Shown here piece by piece: positions 44,328 to 53,818 of a stretch of DNA of 64,000 bases (position 1 is its first letter; each line of letters opens with the position of its first letter). Origin of the DNA: Myxococcales bacterium (lineage in GTDB: Bacteria; Myxococcota_A; UBA9160; UBA4427); contig DUCN01000078.1 of assembly GCA_012959805.1 (NCBI GenBank), forward strand, positions 1 through 64,000, read 5' to 3'. Below the pieces are notes generated by a model. That model was given only the letters and a program-made list of their open reading frames with translations, had not been told where the DNA came from and made no database searches. The translations under genes and the position numbers were made by a program.

Positions 44328-44416
44328 TCTTCGATCGTTTGCTCAGTACTTCGTACTGCCTGCCGAAGTAGACATCGGCGGGCGTGACGTTTTGGATCGC
44401 TTCGTGATAGCGCTCT
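44213..44416 (-). mobile_element. IS3-type remnant: orfB C-terminus and right end
   Basis: Minus strand reads [31 protein letters not shown]...KEYLDQKAA then the IS end. Confidence 0.7.
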
Positions 44417-44417
44417 G

Positions 44418-44678
44418 GCAAGCCCAAGAAAACGGAATCGAATACAGCATGAGTCGAAGCGGAAACTGTTGGGATAACGCAGTTGCCGAGAGCTTCTTCG
44501 GAATGCTAAAGAACGAGTTGATCTATCGACGCGACGGCCGTGGCTCGATCGTGAGACCGTTCGCGAAGCGATCAGCGAACACATCGAGGTGTTCTACAAT
44601 CGGATCCGAAGGCACTCGACCATCGGGAACATTAGCCCAGCGAATTTCGAGGAAATCAATCAAGCCGAAGCGGCGTAA
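44418..44678 (+). pseudogene. Second, different IS3-family orfB C-terminal fragment (frameshifted)
   Basis: [37 protein letters not shown] / frameshift / [32 protein letters not shown]. Confidence 0.75.
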
Positions 44679-44740
44679 TCAACTTGTCCGCTTTTGCGGA
44701 GCAAGATCACTCTTCATTATCCAGCGAAAAGGAGTCAGTC

Positions 44741-45484
44741 ATGGGTCGTCTTATCCGCTTCATTTTTGGTTTGTTCGCATACGTTTTCTTCTTCTCGAGC
44801 TTTCTCTATTTGATTGGTTTTGTCGCCAACGTCTTCGTGCCACGCAGCATTGATTCCGGGCCAGCTACATCTGCGTCACCTGCCGCGCTCGCCGCAACGA
44901 TCAATCTCGCACTGCTTCTGCTCTTTGGTCTTCAACACAGCGTCATGGCGCGTCCCGGATTCAAGGCCGCCCTCACTCGCCTATGGCCGGCGGCGATCGA
45001 GCGCAGCTTGTATGTGGCGATGACCTCGGTTGCCCTGTCTCTGCTCTATGTGTTCTGGCGTCCATTGCCGGCGGCTGTATGGTCGGTGGACAGCGAGAGC
45101 CTGGGGGTATTGCTGCACGTCGTGTCTGCCCTGGGGTGGGCCATCGTCTTGATATCGACTTTTCTGATTAATCATTTCGAACTCTTTGGGCTTCGCCAGA
45201 TCTGGGCCGACATGCGGCGCGCCGACATTCCCGAAACCAGCTTTCGGAATCCATTGTTTTACAAACTCGTTCGCCACCCGATCTACACCGGATTTCTGCT
45301 GGCATTCTGGGCCACGCCGGACATGAGCCAGGGGCGCCTTCTCTTTGCGATGGGTATGACGGTCTACATTCTCATTGGCATTCGCTACGAAGAGAAGGAT
45401 CTGATTGAAAGCCTCGGTGCTGATTACAGCGAATACCGCCAACGCGTGGGCATGCTCGTGCCGGGCGTCGGCAAGAAGCGATAG
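44741..45484 (+). CDS. mddA: Methanethiol S-methyltransferase-like membrane protein (MddA/NnrU-like family)
   Basis: Strong [72 protein letters not shown]. Confidence 0.75.
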   Translation: MGRLIRFIFGLFAYVFFFSSFLYLIGFVANVFVPRSIDSGPATSASPAALAATINLALLLLFGLQHSVMARPGFKAALTRLWPAAIERSLYVAMTSVALSLLYVFWRPLPAAVWSVDSESLGVLLHVVSALGWAIVLISTFLINHFELFGLRQIWADMRRADIPETSFRNPLFYKLVRHPIYTGFLLAFWATPDMSQGRLLFAMGMTVYILIGIRYEEKDLIESLGADYSEYRQRVGMLVPGVGKKR

Positions 45485-46008
45485 GCCAAGAAGTAATAGG
45501 CCAAGCAGCGCCGGGCCTTCAACCGGTCGGCGCGCAGAGCTTCACGATCAGAGATTCGTCGTGATGGATTGCGCCGGGAACATCAACCACGCTTGCTGGG
45601 GCCATTTATGTGTTTGTGATGTGGCAGAGAAGCAAGGAACTCGAGGCCGTTCAAGAAATCTTGGCAAAACTCTTTCCCCTTTTTGACGGGTGAAGCAGAG
45701 CGGGATCCGCGACTCACTGATCGCGAACGCGTCTCGCAGGAGATGAGAGGTCGCAGCTTCATGGTCGAGTCATTACCGGTCGCGCTCGGTCGGCTATTGA
45801 ATTCTCGTCGTCATCGCTGCATACGTAGGAACCTGAGGGCTGGAACGATCGACGCACTGGCCCAGCAGCTCTCGTTGGCCGACTGTTCGATCAAGTGATC
45901 GAGAAGCCATCTCGGTAGACTCATCAGTCTCGCCGGGACGCTTGCGTGCCTTCTGAAAGATGGATCTATGCAGTTGAGCCTTGTACTCTTAACCCTAATG
46001 GATCCGTC

Positions 46009-46220
46009 ATGAAAATCGCCTACGCCATTGACTCTGTGCTTGGTGGTGGCGCCGCCGGACCGGTAGCGGCGGTCACACGCGTACTGCGAGATACTGGCGC
46101 TGACGTAGAGGTGTTCGCACTCGAACGGCGTGACGGGCGGTCCTTGCCATCCATGCTCGCAGATGGATTGCGCGTTCACGTACGGGAAGGCGGAAAATTC
46201 GAAGGCGACGGGAAGCAAGG
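46009..46220 (+). pseudogene. Glycosyltransferase-like N-terminal fragment
   Basis: MKIAYAIDSVLGGGAAGPVAAVTRVLRDTGADVEVFALERR, cut off before IS orfA sequence. Confidence 0.35.
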
Positions 46221-46290
46221 ATGAAGCGCACACGCTTTTCAGAGGAACAGATCACCGGAATTTAAGGCGAATCTTGGGTCAGGCTCCTAG
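46221..46290 (+). mobile_element. IS3-type orfA start remnant, overlapping the right copy of the inverted repeat
   Basis: MKRTRFSEEQITGI then stop. Confidence 0.55.
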
Positions 46291-47477
46291 CTACGAACCC
46301 AGGCTCCTACTCCGACCCCGACAAAAATCAACACCGAGATCAACTGGAAAACCAGGTCGGCGCGGTCGATACGCCGGGCGACCGCGCTCTTGTCTTTGTC
46401 TTCGGCTTGGGCATAGGCGTTCGTTCCCCAAGTGAAGAGTCCGAACAGGCCAAGAGCGATCGCGTAGCCCACAGCGAAAAGTTCATCCAGAAATGTCAGG
46501 TAGGGCAATGGCGGAAGTTCGTCGTGATAGGACTGCTGAAGGAAAATGAGTGTCAGCAACGCCGTGGAGGGAATGGCAAGGCGCACATCGCCTAGGGATC
46601 CAGCCACCGACGGCGAAAGTAAAACAACGGCCATGATGATCAGCAGGGGGAAAACCCAATTGACAAAGGCGCTCCAATAATCCGCCTGATAAACCATCTC
46701 CAATCGCATCTGGCTGAACGTCGGGTGGTACCAGGAGCCAAACCGACTCGAATAGCGATGCAGGTAGGGCTCGAAGGAGGAACTGTTCAGGCGATACCCG
46801 CTCAAGCTTCCCGAACGGCCCATAAAGCCATTGGCGTGATGATGCGGGAGCAGGAGAACTTCCGCGTATTTGTCTGACATAGAGGGCGCCGCCACTTCAA
46901 CGATCACCGGAAGATTGACCTCGCCAAATGGATCCGTGCGGAACTCGATCTCATCATCGTAGAAGCGACTCGAAAATCGATAACGCTGGTAGTATCGGCC
47001 GCCTGAGAGCATCCTGGGCTCTGCCGTCACCGGTTCGAAGAGCGAGTCCCAGATTTCAACCCGATTCGCGAGGCGCACAATATCTCTGGGCTCGATGCCG
47101 TTTTTCTCCATGAGATCGTGTACGGAGGACGGCCATTCGAGCCAGATATACCCATCGGCCGAGAACGTCCTCGAAACCAACGAGAGTTCGTAAACCTTGT
47201 CGACAAGGATGCCCGCATAAACAATCAAGGCGTCCTCGGCGAACTCCTTCGTCGAGGGAAGGGGCACGATGGACTCGCGGTCGCGTTCGAGCAGCAACGC
47301 GGTTTCTTCCCGCAGGTCCGTGTCGAGTTCTCGCTGGAAGCAGGAAAAACCCGCCAGAACCACCGCGAGAAGGAGCACGCAAAGGCGCGCACCGGTGACG
47401 AGACCCCGAACCGGCCGAAATTCATCGGTGCGCTTCATTCGAAAGCGATATCTCTTTTTCTGCAGGTCTTTATCCAT
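46287..47477 (-). CDS. Pentameric ligand-gated ion channel (pro-loop receptor) homologue
   Basis: VYELSLVSRTFSADGYIWLEW; DPFGEVNLPVIVE; M1 YWSAFVNWVFPLLIIMAVVLL; DVRLAIPSTALLTLIFLQQSYHDELPPLPYLTFLDELF; M4 ADLVFQLISVLIFVGVGVGAW. Confidence 0.78.
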   Translation of the reverse strand: MDKDLQKKRYRFRMKRTDEFRPVRGLVTGARLCVLLLAVVLAGFSCFQRELDTDLREETALLLERDRESIVPLPSTKEFAEDALIVYAGILVDKVYELSLVSRTFSADGYIWLEWPSSVHDLMEKNGIEPRDIVRLANRVEIWDSLFEPVTAEPRMLSGGRYYQRYRFSSRFYDDEIEFRTDPFGEVNLPVIVEVAAPSMSDKYAEVLLLPHHHANGFMGRSGSLSGYRLNSSSFEPYLHRYSSRFGSWYHPTFSQMRLEMVYQADYWSAFVNWVFPLLIIMAVVLLSPSVAGSLGDVRLAIPSTALLTLIFLQQSYHDELPPLPYLTFLDELFAVGYAIALGLFGLFTWGTNAYAQAEDKDKSAVARRIDRADLVFQLISVLIFVGVGVGAWVRS

Positions 47478-47488
47478 AGAAAAGCGAT

Positions 47489-48790
47489 CTACTGCTTGAA
47501 CTTTCCGGCGTCCGGGCGATCCAGACTCCAATCGCAGCGGTAGCCGCGGCTCTCCGCCAACAGGGGGCTCCAGGGTAGGGGCTCGATCACCCCCTTGTTC
47601 TCCAAGATCTCGAAGGTTCCATCGCGAAGCACTTGGCCAATCAAAGCCTTTTTCGACAGGTGATGGTTCTCGTGGACCTCAACCGCGCCAGCCGGGCCTT
47701 CGAATGCGACGCCGATCAGCGCATCCCTCACCTGCGAAACTTCGGTGGTCCCGGCCTTCTCCGCCGCCAACGCCCATACATTGACCATCACGTACGCCGA
47801 TTCGGCCGGGTCGCTGATAACGCGATGAACGCCGTGCATCTGCGTGAAGGCTTCGGCGAAGGATCGAGCTGCATCGGTATCCACACTATGAAAGAAGTTC
47901 CAGACTGCATAGGTGCCCTCGAGATACTTGGGCCCGATCGCCACCACTTCTTCCTCGGCGACCGAAAAGCTGAGAATCGTGAAACCGTGCTCCTGATCGA
48001 TTCCCGCTTCCTTCAGCTTCTGGAAGAAGTAAACGTTGCTGTCTCCATTGAGGGTATTGAGCACGATACCGCCTCGCGGAAAGGCCTTTCGAATCGCCTC
48101 CACAACGGGCGCGACATCGTTGCTGCCCAGAGGTAAATAGACTTCGCCAACGATCTTAGCTCCGCTCCCGGCCGCCTTCGCGTTGATGATCGAATTGGCG
48201 GTACGCGGATAGACATAGTCGGAGCCTACCAGGAAGAGCGTCTTGCCCCGGTTCTCGAATAGCCAATCCAGCGCGGGCTCGATCTGCTGATTGGGTGTGG
48301 CCCCCGCGTAGAACACGTTGCGTGAACACTCTTGCCCCTCGTACTGGATGGGGTAGAAGAGAAGGTGATCCTTCTCTTCGAAGACGGGCAGCATCGCCTT
48401 CCGGCTGGCAGAGGTCCAACCGCCAAACACTACGGCCACTTTGTCCTGCTCGATCAACTTTTCTGCCCGCCGGGCAAACGTCGGCCAATCCGAAGCTCCG
48501 TCCTCTTCAATCGCAACGATGGCCAGTCGCTGGCCCTGGATTCTGAGCCCGCCGGCCGCATTGATCTCATGAATCGCAAGCAACTCGGCCTCAGCGACGG
48601 TGTTCTCGGAAATCGCCATAGTGCCGGTCCGAGAGTGAAGAATTCCAACCTTGACGTAGCCGTCGAACCGCTCGACTACGGGCGTTTCGCTCCCGCACGC
48701 CAGGAGCCATAACGCGCTCCCCAGCACAACGGCCAAACCCGGGCGTAGGCGCCTGAATCGCAACGCTCGCTCGACAGTTCTCGATGGCAT
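47489..48790 (-). CDS. UrtA-like amide/urea-type substrate-binding lipoprotein
   Basis: LLACGS lipobox; VKVGILHSRTGTMAISENTVAEAELLAIHEINAAGG; VFGGWTSASRKAMLPVFEEKDHLLFYPIQYEGQECSRNVFYAGA. Confidence 0.85.
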   Translation of the reverse strand: MPSRTVERALRFRRLRPGLAVVLGSALWLLACGSETPVVERFDGYVKVGILHSRTGTMAISENTVAEAELLAIHEINAAGGLRIQGQRLAIVAIEEDGASDWPTFARRAEKLIEQDKVAVVFGGWTSASRKAMLPVFEEKDHLLFYPIQYEGQECSRNVFYAGATPNQQIEPALDWLFENRGKTLFLVGSDYVYPRTANSIINAKAAGSGAKIVGEVYLPLGSNDVAPVVEAIRKAFPRGGIVLNTLNGDSNVYFFQKLKEAGIDQEHGFTILSFSVAEEEVVAIGPKYLEGTYAVWNFFHSVDTDAARSFAEAFTQMHGVHRVISDPAESAYVMVNVWALAAEKAGTTEVSQVRDALIGVAFEGPAGAVEVHENHHLSKKALIGQVLRDGTFEILENKGVIEPLPWSPLLAESRGYRCDWSLDRPDAGKFKQ

Positions 48791-49041
48791 GGGGGGGAGC
48801 CTCGCGACTGAAAAACTCCACCGGGTTTCCGGTTCGCTTTCTCGCCTATTGTTTTGTTGCGGATTCTCGCGCAGGACGTTCGAACGAGCCATGCCCACAG
48901 ACGTATAGTCGATAAAAACGGGCGACGATCAGGCCTTGGGTTCGGCCTCAGAGAGACAATCTTCGTCGCTTGGCGACAAAGCACCACACTGGTTTGTTTC
49001 CCGTCAGCAGAATTCGAACATTCAGAGGTCATAGGCTTGGA

Positions 49042-49078
49042 GACACACCTCGGGGTCCGGAGGACCCCGAGGTGTGTC
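49042..49078. repeat. Perfect 17-bp inverted repeat with 3-nt loop
   Basis: GACACACCTCGGGGTCC-GGA-GGACCCCGAGGTGTGTC. Confidence 0.9.
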
Positions 49079-49139
49079 CCATGTCCCAGTAAAACAAGCA
49101 GTGCACCGAAGCAGTCGTGCGCGACATCCGTCGCCGAAC

Positions 49140-50235
49140 CCGAAGGAAGTTCTCGCCAAAAGAGAAAATCCGGATCGCAAGCTGAAGGAAGTCGTTGCCG
49201 AGATCACGCTCAAGAATCCCGTTCTCAAAAAAAGTCTGATGGGTCATGGCGAGGAGGATGCTTCGTGAGACGCACGGCCTCCGAGAAAAGGGAGATCATC
49301 CGCCTGGTCGAGGGGACGGATCTGCCGGTTCAAGTGAGACTGCGGCAACTGGGCTTGCGTGGAAACATGTTCTACGGCTGGTATCAGCGGCATCTCGACG
49401 ACGGCTTCGACAGGCTCAACGACAAGAAGCCCGTGAGACGATCCCGTTGGAATGCGATCCCGGAGAAAGTCCTAAGACAAGTACTTGACCTAGCACTTGA
49501 GCGAACTGATCTCTCACTACGAGAGCTGGCCTGCCGCTACACCGACGAGAGGCGCTACTGCGTGTCCGAATCGAGCGTTTATCTGATCTGAAGGCAGCGG
49601 ATCTCATCACGAATCCGGCCTACATCTTGATGTCGGCATCCGATGCGTTCAAGGACCCGACGACACGGGTCCACTAGATGTGGCAAACCGACTTCACGTA
49701 CTTCCGGATCATCAACTGGAGTTGGTACTACCCGTCGACCGTTCTGGATGACTTCTCGCGCAATATCATCCCCTGGAAGCTAAGTCCGATAATGGGTGCG
49801 ACCGATGTCACCCAGACACCCGATCAAGCGCTCGCGAGCAGCGGTGTCGATCAGGTCAAGGTGAAGCATCGTCCGCGACTGTTAAGCGACAACGGTTCGG
49901 CGTATCTATCAGGCGAACCCAGGGACTACCTGGGCAAATGGAGGATGGCGCATACCCGTGGCGCCCCGTATCACCGGCAGACGCAGGGGAATATCGAGCG
50001 CTATCACCGGACGATGAAAAACGTCGTTTACGACAACAACGAGCGCTATCACGAAGCGATCGACAACGTGACGCCGGCCGACGTCTACTTCGGGCGGCAG
50101 TACGAAGTGCTGACCGAGCGATCGAAGATCAAAGGAAGAAGGAAGAAGGAGTATCTGACCCAGAAGGCGGCTTAGGCCGAAACCCAAAACTGCCTCTTGG
50201 CGAAGAGCGGTTTCTGTCCGAAATATTTTCACGAC
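49140..50235 (+). mobile_element. Degenerate IS3-family element
   Basis: orfA end LKEVVAEITLKNPVLKKSLMGHGEEDAS; orfB GTG at 49265 RRTASEKREIIRLVEGTD...; frame break, internal TAG before MWQTDFTYFRIINWSWYYPSTVLDDFSRNIIPWKL; shortened DDE region; right end to about 50235. Confidence 0.8.
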
Positions 50236-50498
50236 CGACAGATCCAATGCGATCTGACGGTCGAATATTTTCGAGACTTTTTCGGTGTGACCAGGACATC
50301 CTCGATTTTATTGCCATGAGATGCGCCGATGCGAGTTCTCAGGCCTGCGGTGCTAGCATCGTCCGCGAGGGGACGATTACCGCTTCCTCGAAAAAGCGAG
50401 AGAGCTTTGCCACGATGGCCCACTGCGCGTTTTCTCCGCAAGGCGCTAATGTCTCGGACCGTAGCTTCGACGGATACCCGTCGAAGGGAGAAACAAAG

Positions 50499-50882
50499 AT
50501 GTACAAAAAAAATGTATTGAGGCCAAGAAAAGCGAACCGCCGACTCGTCGCGCTTACGCTGATCCTTATCACGAGTTCTCTCGGCGGGGTCGTCGCGCCG
50601 AGCCCGTCTTCGGCGGCCGAAGAACCGAATGGGAATCGTACGCTCGTCCTCGCGCAAGCCGGCGACTGTCAACCCAATTGTGAAGGTCGACTCGAACCTA
50701 AATATCAGCCGCGCGAACCAGAGGAGAAGAGCTGGTTCAACGGTGCCTATGTCTTTGGATTATCGAGAAGCCTCGCGGCCTCAACGATCGCGTCACCTGC
50801 CAAAGCGCCGTTGTTTCTTTTCACCGTTCCCCTCGACATCGCTCTATTTCCCTTTTCCCTGATTGGAGGCATGTTCGGATGA
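50499..50882 (+). CDS. Small secreted hypothetical protein
   Basis: RBS GGGAG; Sec signal; stop overlaps next start (ATGA). Confidence 0.6.
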   Translation: MYKKNVLRPRKANRRLVALTLILITSSLGGVVAPSPSSAAEEPNGNRTLVLAQAGDCQPNCEGRLEPKYQPREPEEKSWFNGAYVFGLSRSLAASTIASPAKAPLFLFTVPLDIALFPFSLIGGMFG

Positions 50883-51523
50883 AGTCTTTCTCGATATCGG
50901 GCCCTCGCGGAACGACGCGTGTGGCCGTAATTATCCTATTTTCGTTCGTTGCGTTGGGACTTGTCCCGGGCTGCACCCAGCAGGCGCTGCGTGGCGGGGT
51001 GGGGACAGATAACCCTAATCTCGACCGACCTGCACTGAGCGTGCGACTCGACCGCGAGGATATTAACTATCTCGTTGCGGATTATCTGAAAGTCCTCGAA
51101 ACATCGCGATTCTGGCAGGCGACCGTGAAGGGCCTGGGGGATCGTCCGTTGGTCGCAATTTGGCCGATCCAGAACGCGACCTCTCAACACATCGAAGACC
51201 AGCTGCTGACGCTGAACTCCTCGATCGAAACCTCACTCGTCAATGCGGGCGACGTCCGCGTGGTGGATCGAGCACGCCAGGCTGCGTTAGTTCGCGAGAT
51301 CGGAGTCCAACAGGGAGCGACCTACGACCCCGCGACCGCACAGCGGATGGGGCGGCAGCTCGGTGTGAAGTATTTCTTCACGGGCAAGATCACGTCGATC
51401 GACGAGACCTTCAACAAGCAAAAGCGCGTTCAATACAGTCTGTTCCTTCAGGTCGTCGAAGTGGAGACCGGATTGATCGAGTTCCAGAATGAAGTGACGC
51501 GCTCAAAAGCGATCAAGGGCTGA
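50879..51523 (+). CDS. LpoB-like penicillin-binding-protein activator lipoprotein
   Basis: LVPGC lipobox; LSVRLDREDINYLVADYLKVLETSRFW; LVAIWPIQNATSQHIEDQL; GVKYFFTGKI. Confidence 0.8.
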   Translation: MKSFSISGPRGTTRVAVIILFSFVALGLVPGCTQQALRGGVGTDNPNLDRPALSVRLDREDINYLVADYLKVLETSRFWQATVKGLGDRPLVAIWPIQNATSQHIEDQLLTLNSSIETSLVNAGDVRVVDRARQAALVREIGVQQGATYDPATAQRMGRQLGVKYFFTGKITSIDETFNKQKRVQYSLFLQVVEVETGLIEFQNEVTRSKAIKG

Positions 51524-51533
51524 GAGACCTCGA

Positions 51534-52952
51534 GTGTTGGTCGCGCGCGCCCTTCGAGCGTCGTCGTGCGGGACGCGTGTGCGGTTTGCGAGTGAGCGCC
51601 TGCTCATCGATCGCCGGCGTCTCGCGCTAGTAGCCTTATGTTTCGCGGCACTGTGGTTGTTCTCGGGTTGCGCCACCTATTCAGAGCGGCTTAGCGAAGC
51701 GCGTCGGGCCGCCGACCAGGGCGACTACAGCGAGGCGATTGACCAAGTTAACCGGGTCATGGGGGTCGCTACCGTCGAGGACTCCCCAAGCCAGTGGTCC
51801 GGCAACCAAAGTCTTGCCGCGCTCGAGCGGGGCGTGCTGCTCCAAGCCACCGGCGACTACGCGCTCTCGGCCCGCGATCTCTCGGACGCAGACAATAATC
51901 TTGAGATTATCGATCTCTCCACCGACGCAATCGGGCAGATCGGCGAGTACATCTACAGCGGTTCAGCCTCACAGTACAAAGCTTCGCCCATCGAGCGGCT
52001 CTCCATGAATGCCCTCAATATGCTCAACTTTCTCGCCAGCGGAGATCTGACCGGTGCTGCCGTCGAGGCACGACGATTCACCAACGCGCGGGATACGCTC
52101 GCCTCGGTCGGAATCGAGGCGGCGAGCTATTACGGTGCCTACCTAACAGGGTTTATTTTCGAGTGGCTTGGTGAGGGGAATCGCGCGCTTCGCTACTACG
52201 AGGAGGCGCTCGCGGCAGGTGGACTGACTGGTCTGGCTGAGCCGATCGCGCGGCTAGCGAGCCTTAACCCCTATAGGGGGCCGCGTATCCAGTCGCTGCT
52301 GGCGGCTTCCGGTCTGGCCGAGGGCGTGAAGAGTGGGCGGACGTCTGAGATCCTGACAGTCGTGGCCTTGGGTCGCGTACCTTACAAGGTTCCCGAGCGG
52401 ATACCGCTGGGCGCGGCTGTTGGAATTGCGGGGGCCTATATCTCGGGGAATCCGAAGATTCTCGAGCGTTCGGTTTTGAAGGTGCTCGTGTATCCCGAAC
52501 TAACAGCATCACAGTCTCGCGCAAGAAACGCTTCGGTTTATGTCGATGGCGCGGCCGTGCCTCTCGAACTTGTGAGTTCACTCGGCAGAGAGATACGCAG
52601 CGAGTACGAATTGATAAAGCCAAGGATCATCGGCTCGGCCGTGTCGCGCATGATCACTCGGGCGGTGGCCGCCGAGGGGATCCGGGCGGCTGGGAATCAG
52701 GCAGGTGACGGAGGCGCGATCATCGGCCTGCTCGGCGCCCTGTTCGCCGAAGCCTCACTCGTAGCGCTCGACAAACCGGATACTCGAAGCTGGACCTTCT
52801 TACCGGATCGAATTTCGATCTCGCGCTCGCCGGTTCAGCCCGGGGCTCACGAGGTCGAAGTACGCGTCAAAGGCATCGATGACGTGCGCCGTGTTCCCGT
52901 GAACGTCCCGGCGAACGGTTTTGTAGTTGTGGTTGTTACGCTGCCGCAATGA
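51534..52952 (+). CDS. COG3014-like TPR lipoprotein
   Basis: LFSGCATYSERLSEARRAADQGDYSEAI; directly downstream of the LpoB-like gene. Confidence 0.7.
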   Translation: MLVARALRASSCGTRVRFASERLLIDRRRLALVALCFAALWLFSGCATYSERLSEARRAADQGDYSEAIDQVNRVMGVATVEDSPSQWSGNQSLAALERGVLLQATGDYALSARDLSDADNNLEIIDLSTDAIGQIGEYIYSGSASQYKASPIERLSMNALNMLNFLASGDLTGAAVEARRFTNARDTLASVGIEAASYYGAYLTGFIFEWLGEGNRALRYYEEALAAGGLTGLAEPIARLASLNPYRGPRIQSLLAASGLAEGVKSGRTSEILTVVALGRVPYKVPERIPLGAAVGIAGAYISGNPKILERSVLKVLVYPELTASQSRARNASVYVDGAAVPLELVSSLGREIRSEYELIKPRIIGSAVSRMITRAVAAEGIRAAGNQAGDGGAIIGLLGALFAEASLVALDKPDTRSWTFLPDRISISRSPVQPGAHEVEVRVKGIDDVRRVPVNVPANGFVVVVVTLPQ

Positions 52953-53818
52953 GCGCTGAACAAGCCCTCGCTTGGTAGTCACCAGCCGGTTTCGGATGCG
53001 ATGGGGAGTCGAATAACGCTCTACGCAAGCCGATCGGGCTCTACGATTGAATGGACCGCTTCGATCGGGGCGCTCGACTCGAACACGATGCTCTTTACAA
53101 GCGATCGTCAAGCCATTCTAGGAAAGTGAGTGACGCATTGGCTGCACCCACTTGGATCGCTGTGCCCCTAGTTCGCGTGTTAGACCCGTAAATGGTCCGA
53201 CGGTGTGACCCCGAGGAATCTGCCAAGCAAGCGTCAGCGCCGCCGCTTCCAAATCCAGAACCCCATCTCCCAAAAGATCACTCGTTCGCGCCCCATCTAC
53301 GAAGCTTGTTGCGGTCTCGAACTTAAGATTGAGCAGCTTGTTCTACCTATCCACCCATCTGATCGTCCACCGCGATGGGCGCAACAGGAACGTCCTCGTC
53401 TCGCGAGGCGAGGGTCGCCGGCAGGTGTTTGCCATCCGACAACGGTATTTCCTTCAGCCCGATCTGGCCGTTCTACAACTGGTTCGTTCCGAACTAGAAC
53501 GTCTTCCGCGTCGCGGCGCTGCTATCGAATTCTGTGGGGCGCCTGCGCGAGATTCGGCGGGAGAATCTCGTATTGCTCCGCGTGGTGCAGGAGATGCGGG
53601 ACGACGGCACTATTTAGACTTAAGACTCGGTCCGTCGCTCGATAGACACAGCGTCGTACAGTTCGGTCTCAAGACGGGCGAAATCGAGAATCCCTGGTTT
53701 CGGATCCGGAACGTGGTCGAGAGGGGGTGGGGGTTCGCACGAGAGGATAGCCGTTGCCCCGGTGCCTCGCATTGTAAAAGCCGCTGAGCCTGTTCGTCAC
53801 TAGCACTCCCGCTCCCCC

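Noticed and set aside
45485-46000. Small ORFs between mddA and the glycosyltransferase fragment
   Set aside because: Short, no RBS or family; treated as debris.
50340-50498. Possible c-di-GMP (GEMM) riboswitch in the leader of the 50499 gene
   Set aside because: Local hairpins exist (e.g. TTCGACGG/CCGTCGAA) but the sequence does not follow the GEMM consensus; not supportable by eye.
53205-53787. Overlapping plus-strand ORFs in the gap before the MlaA fusion
   Set aside because: Several frames give partial protein-like text (e.g. GRLREIRRENLVLLRVVQEMRDDGTI) but none is recognisable; likely decayed sequence.
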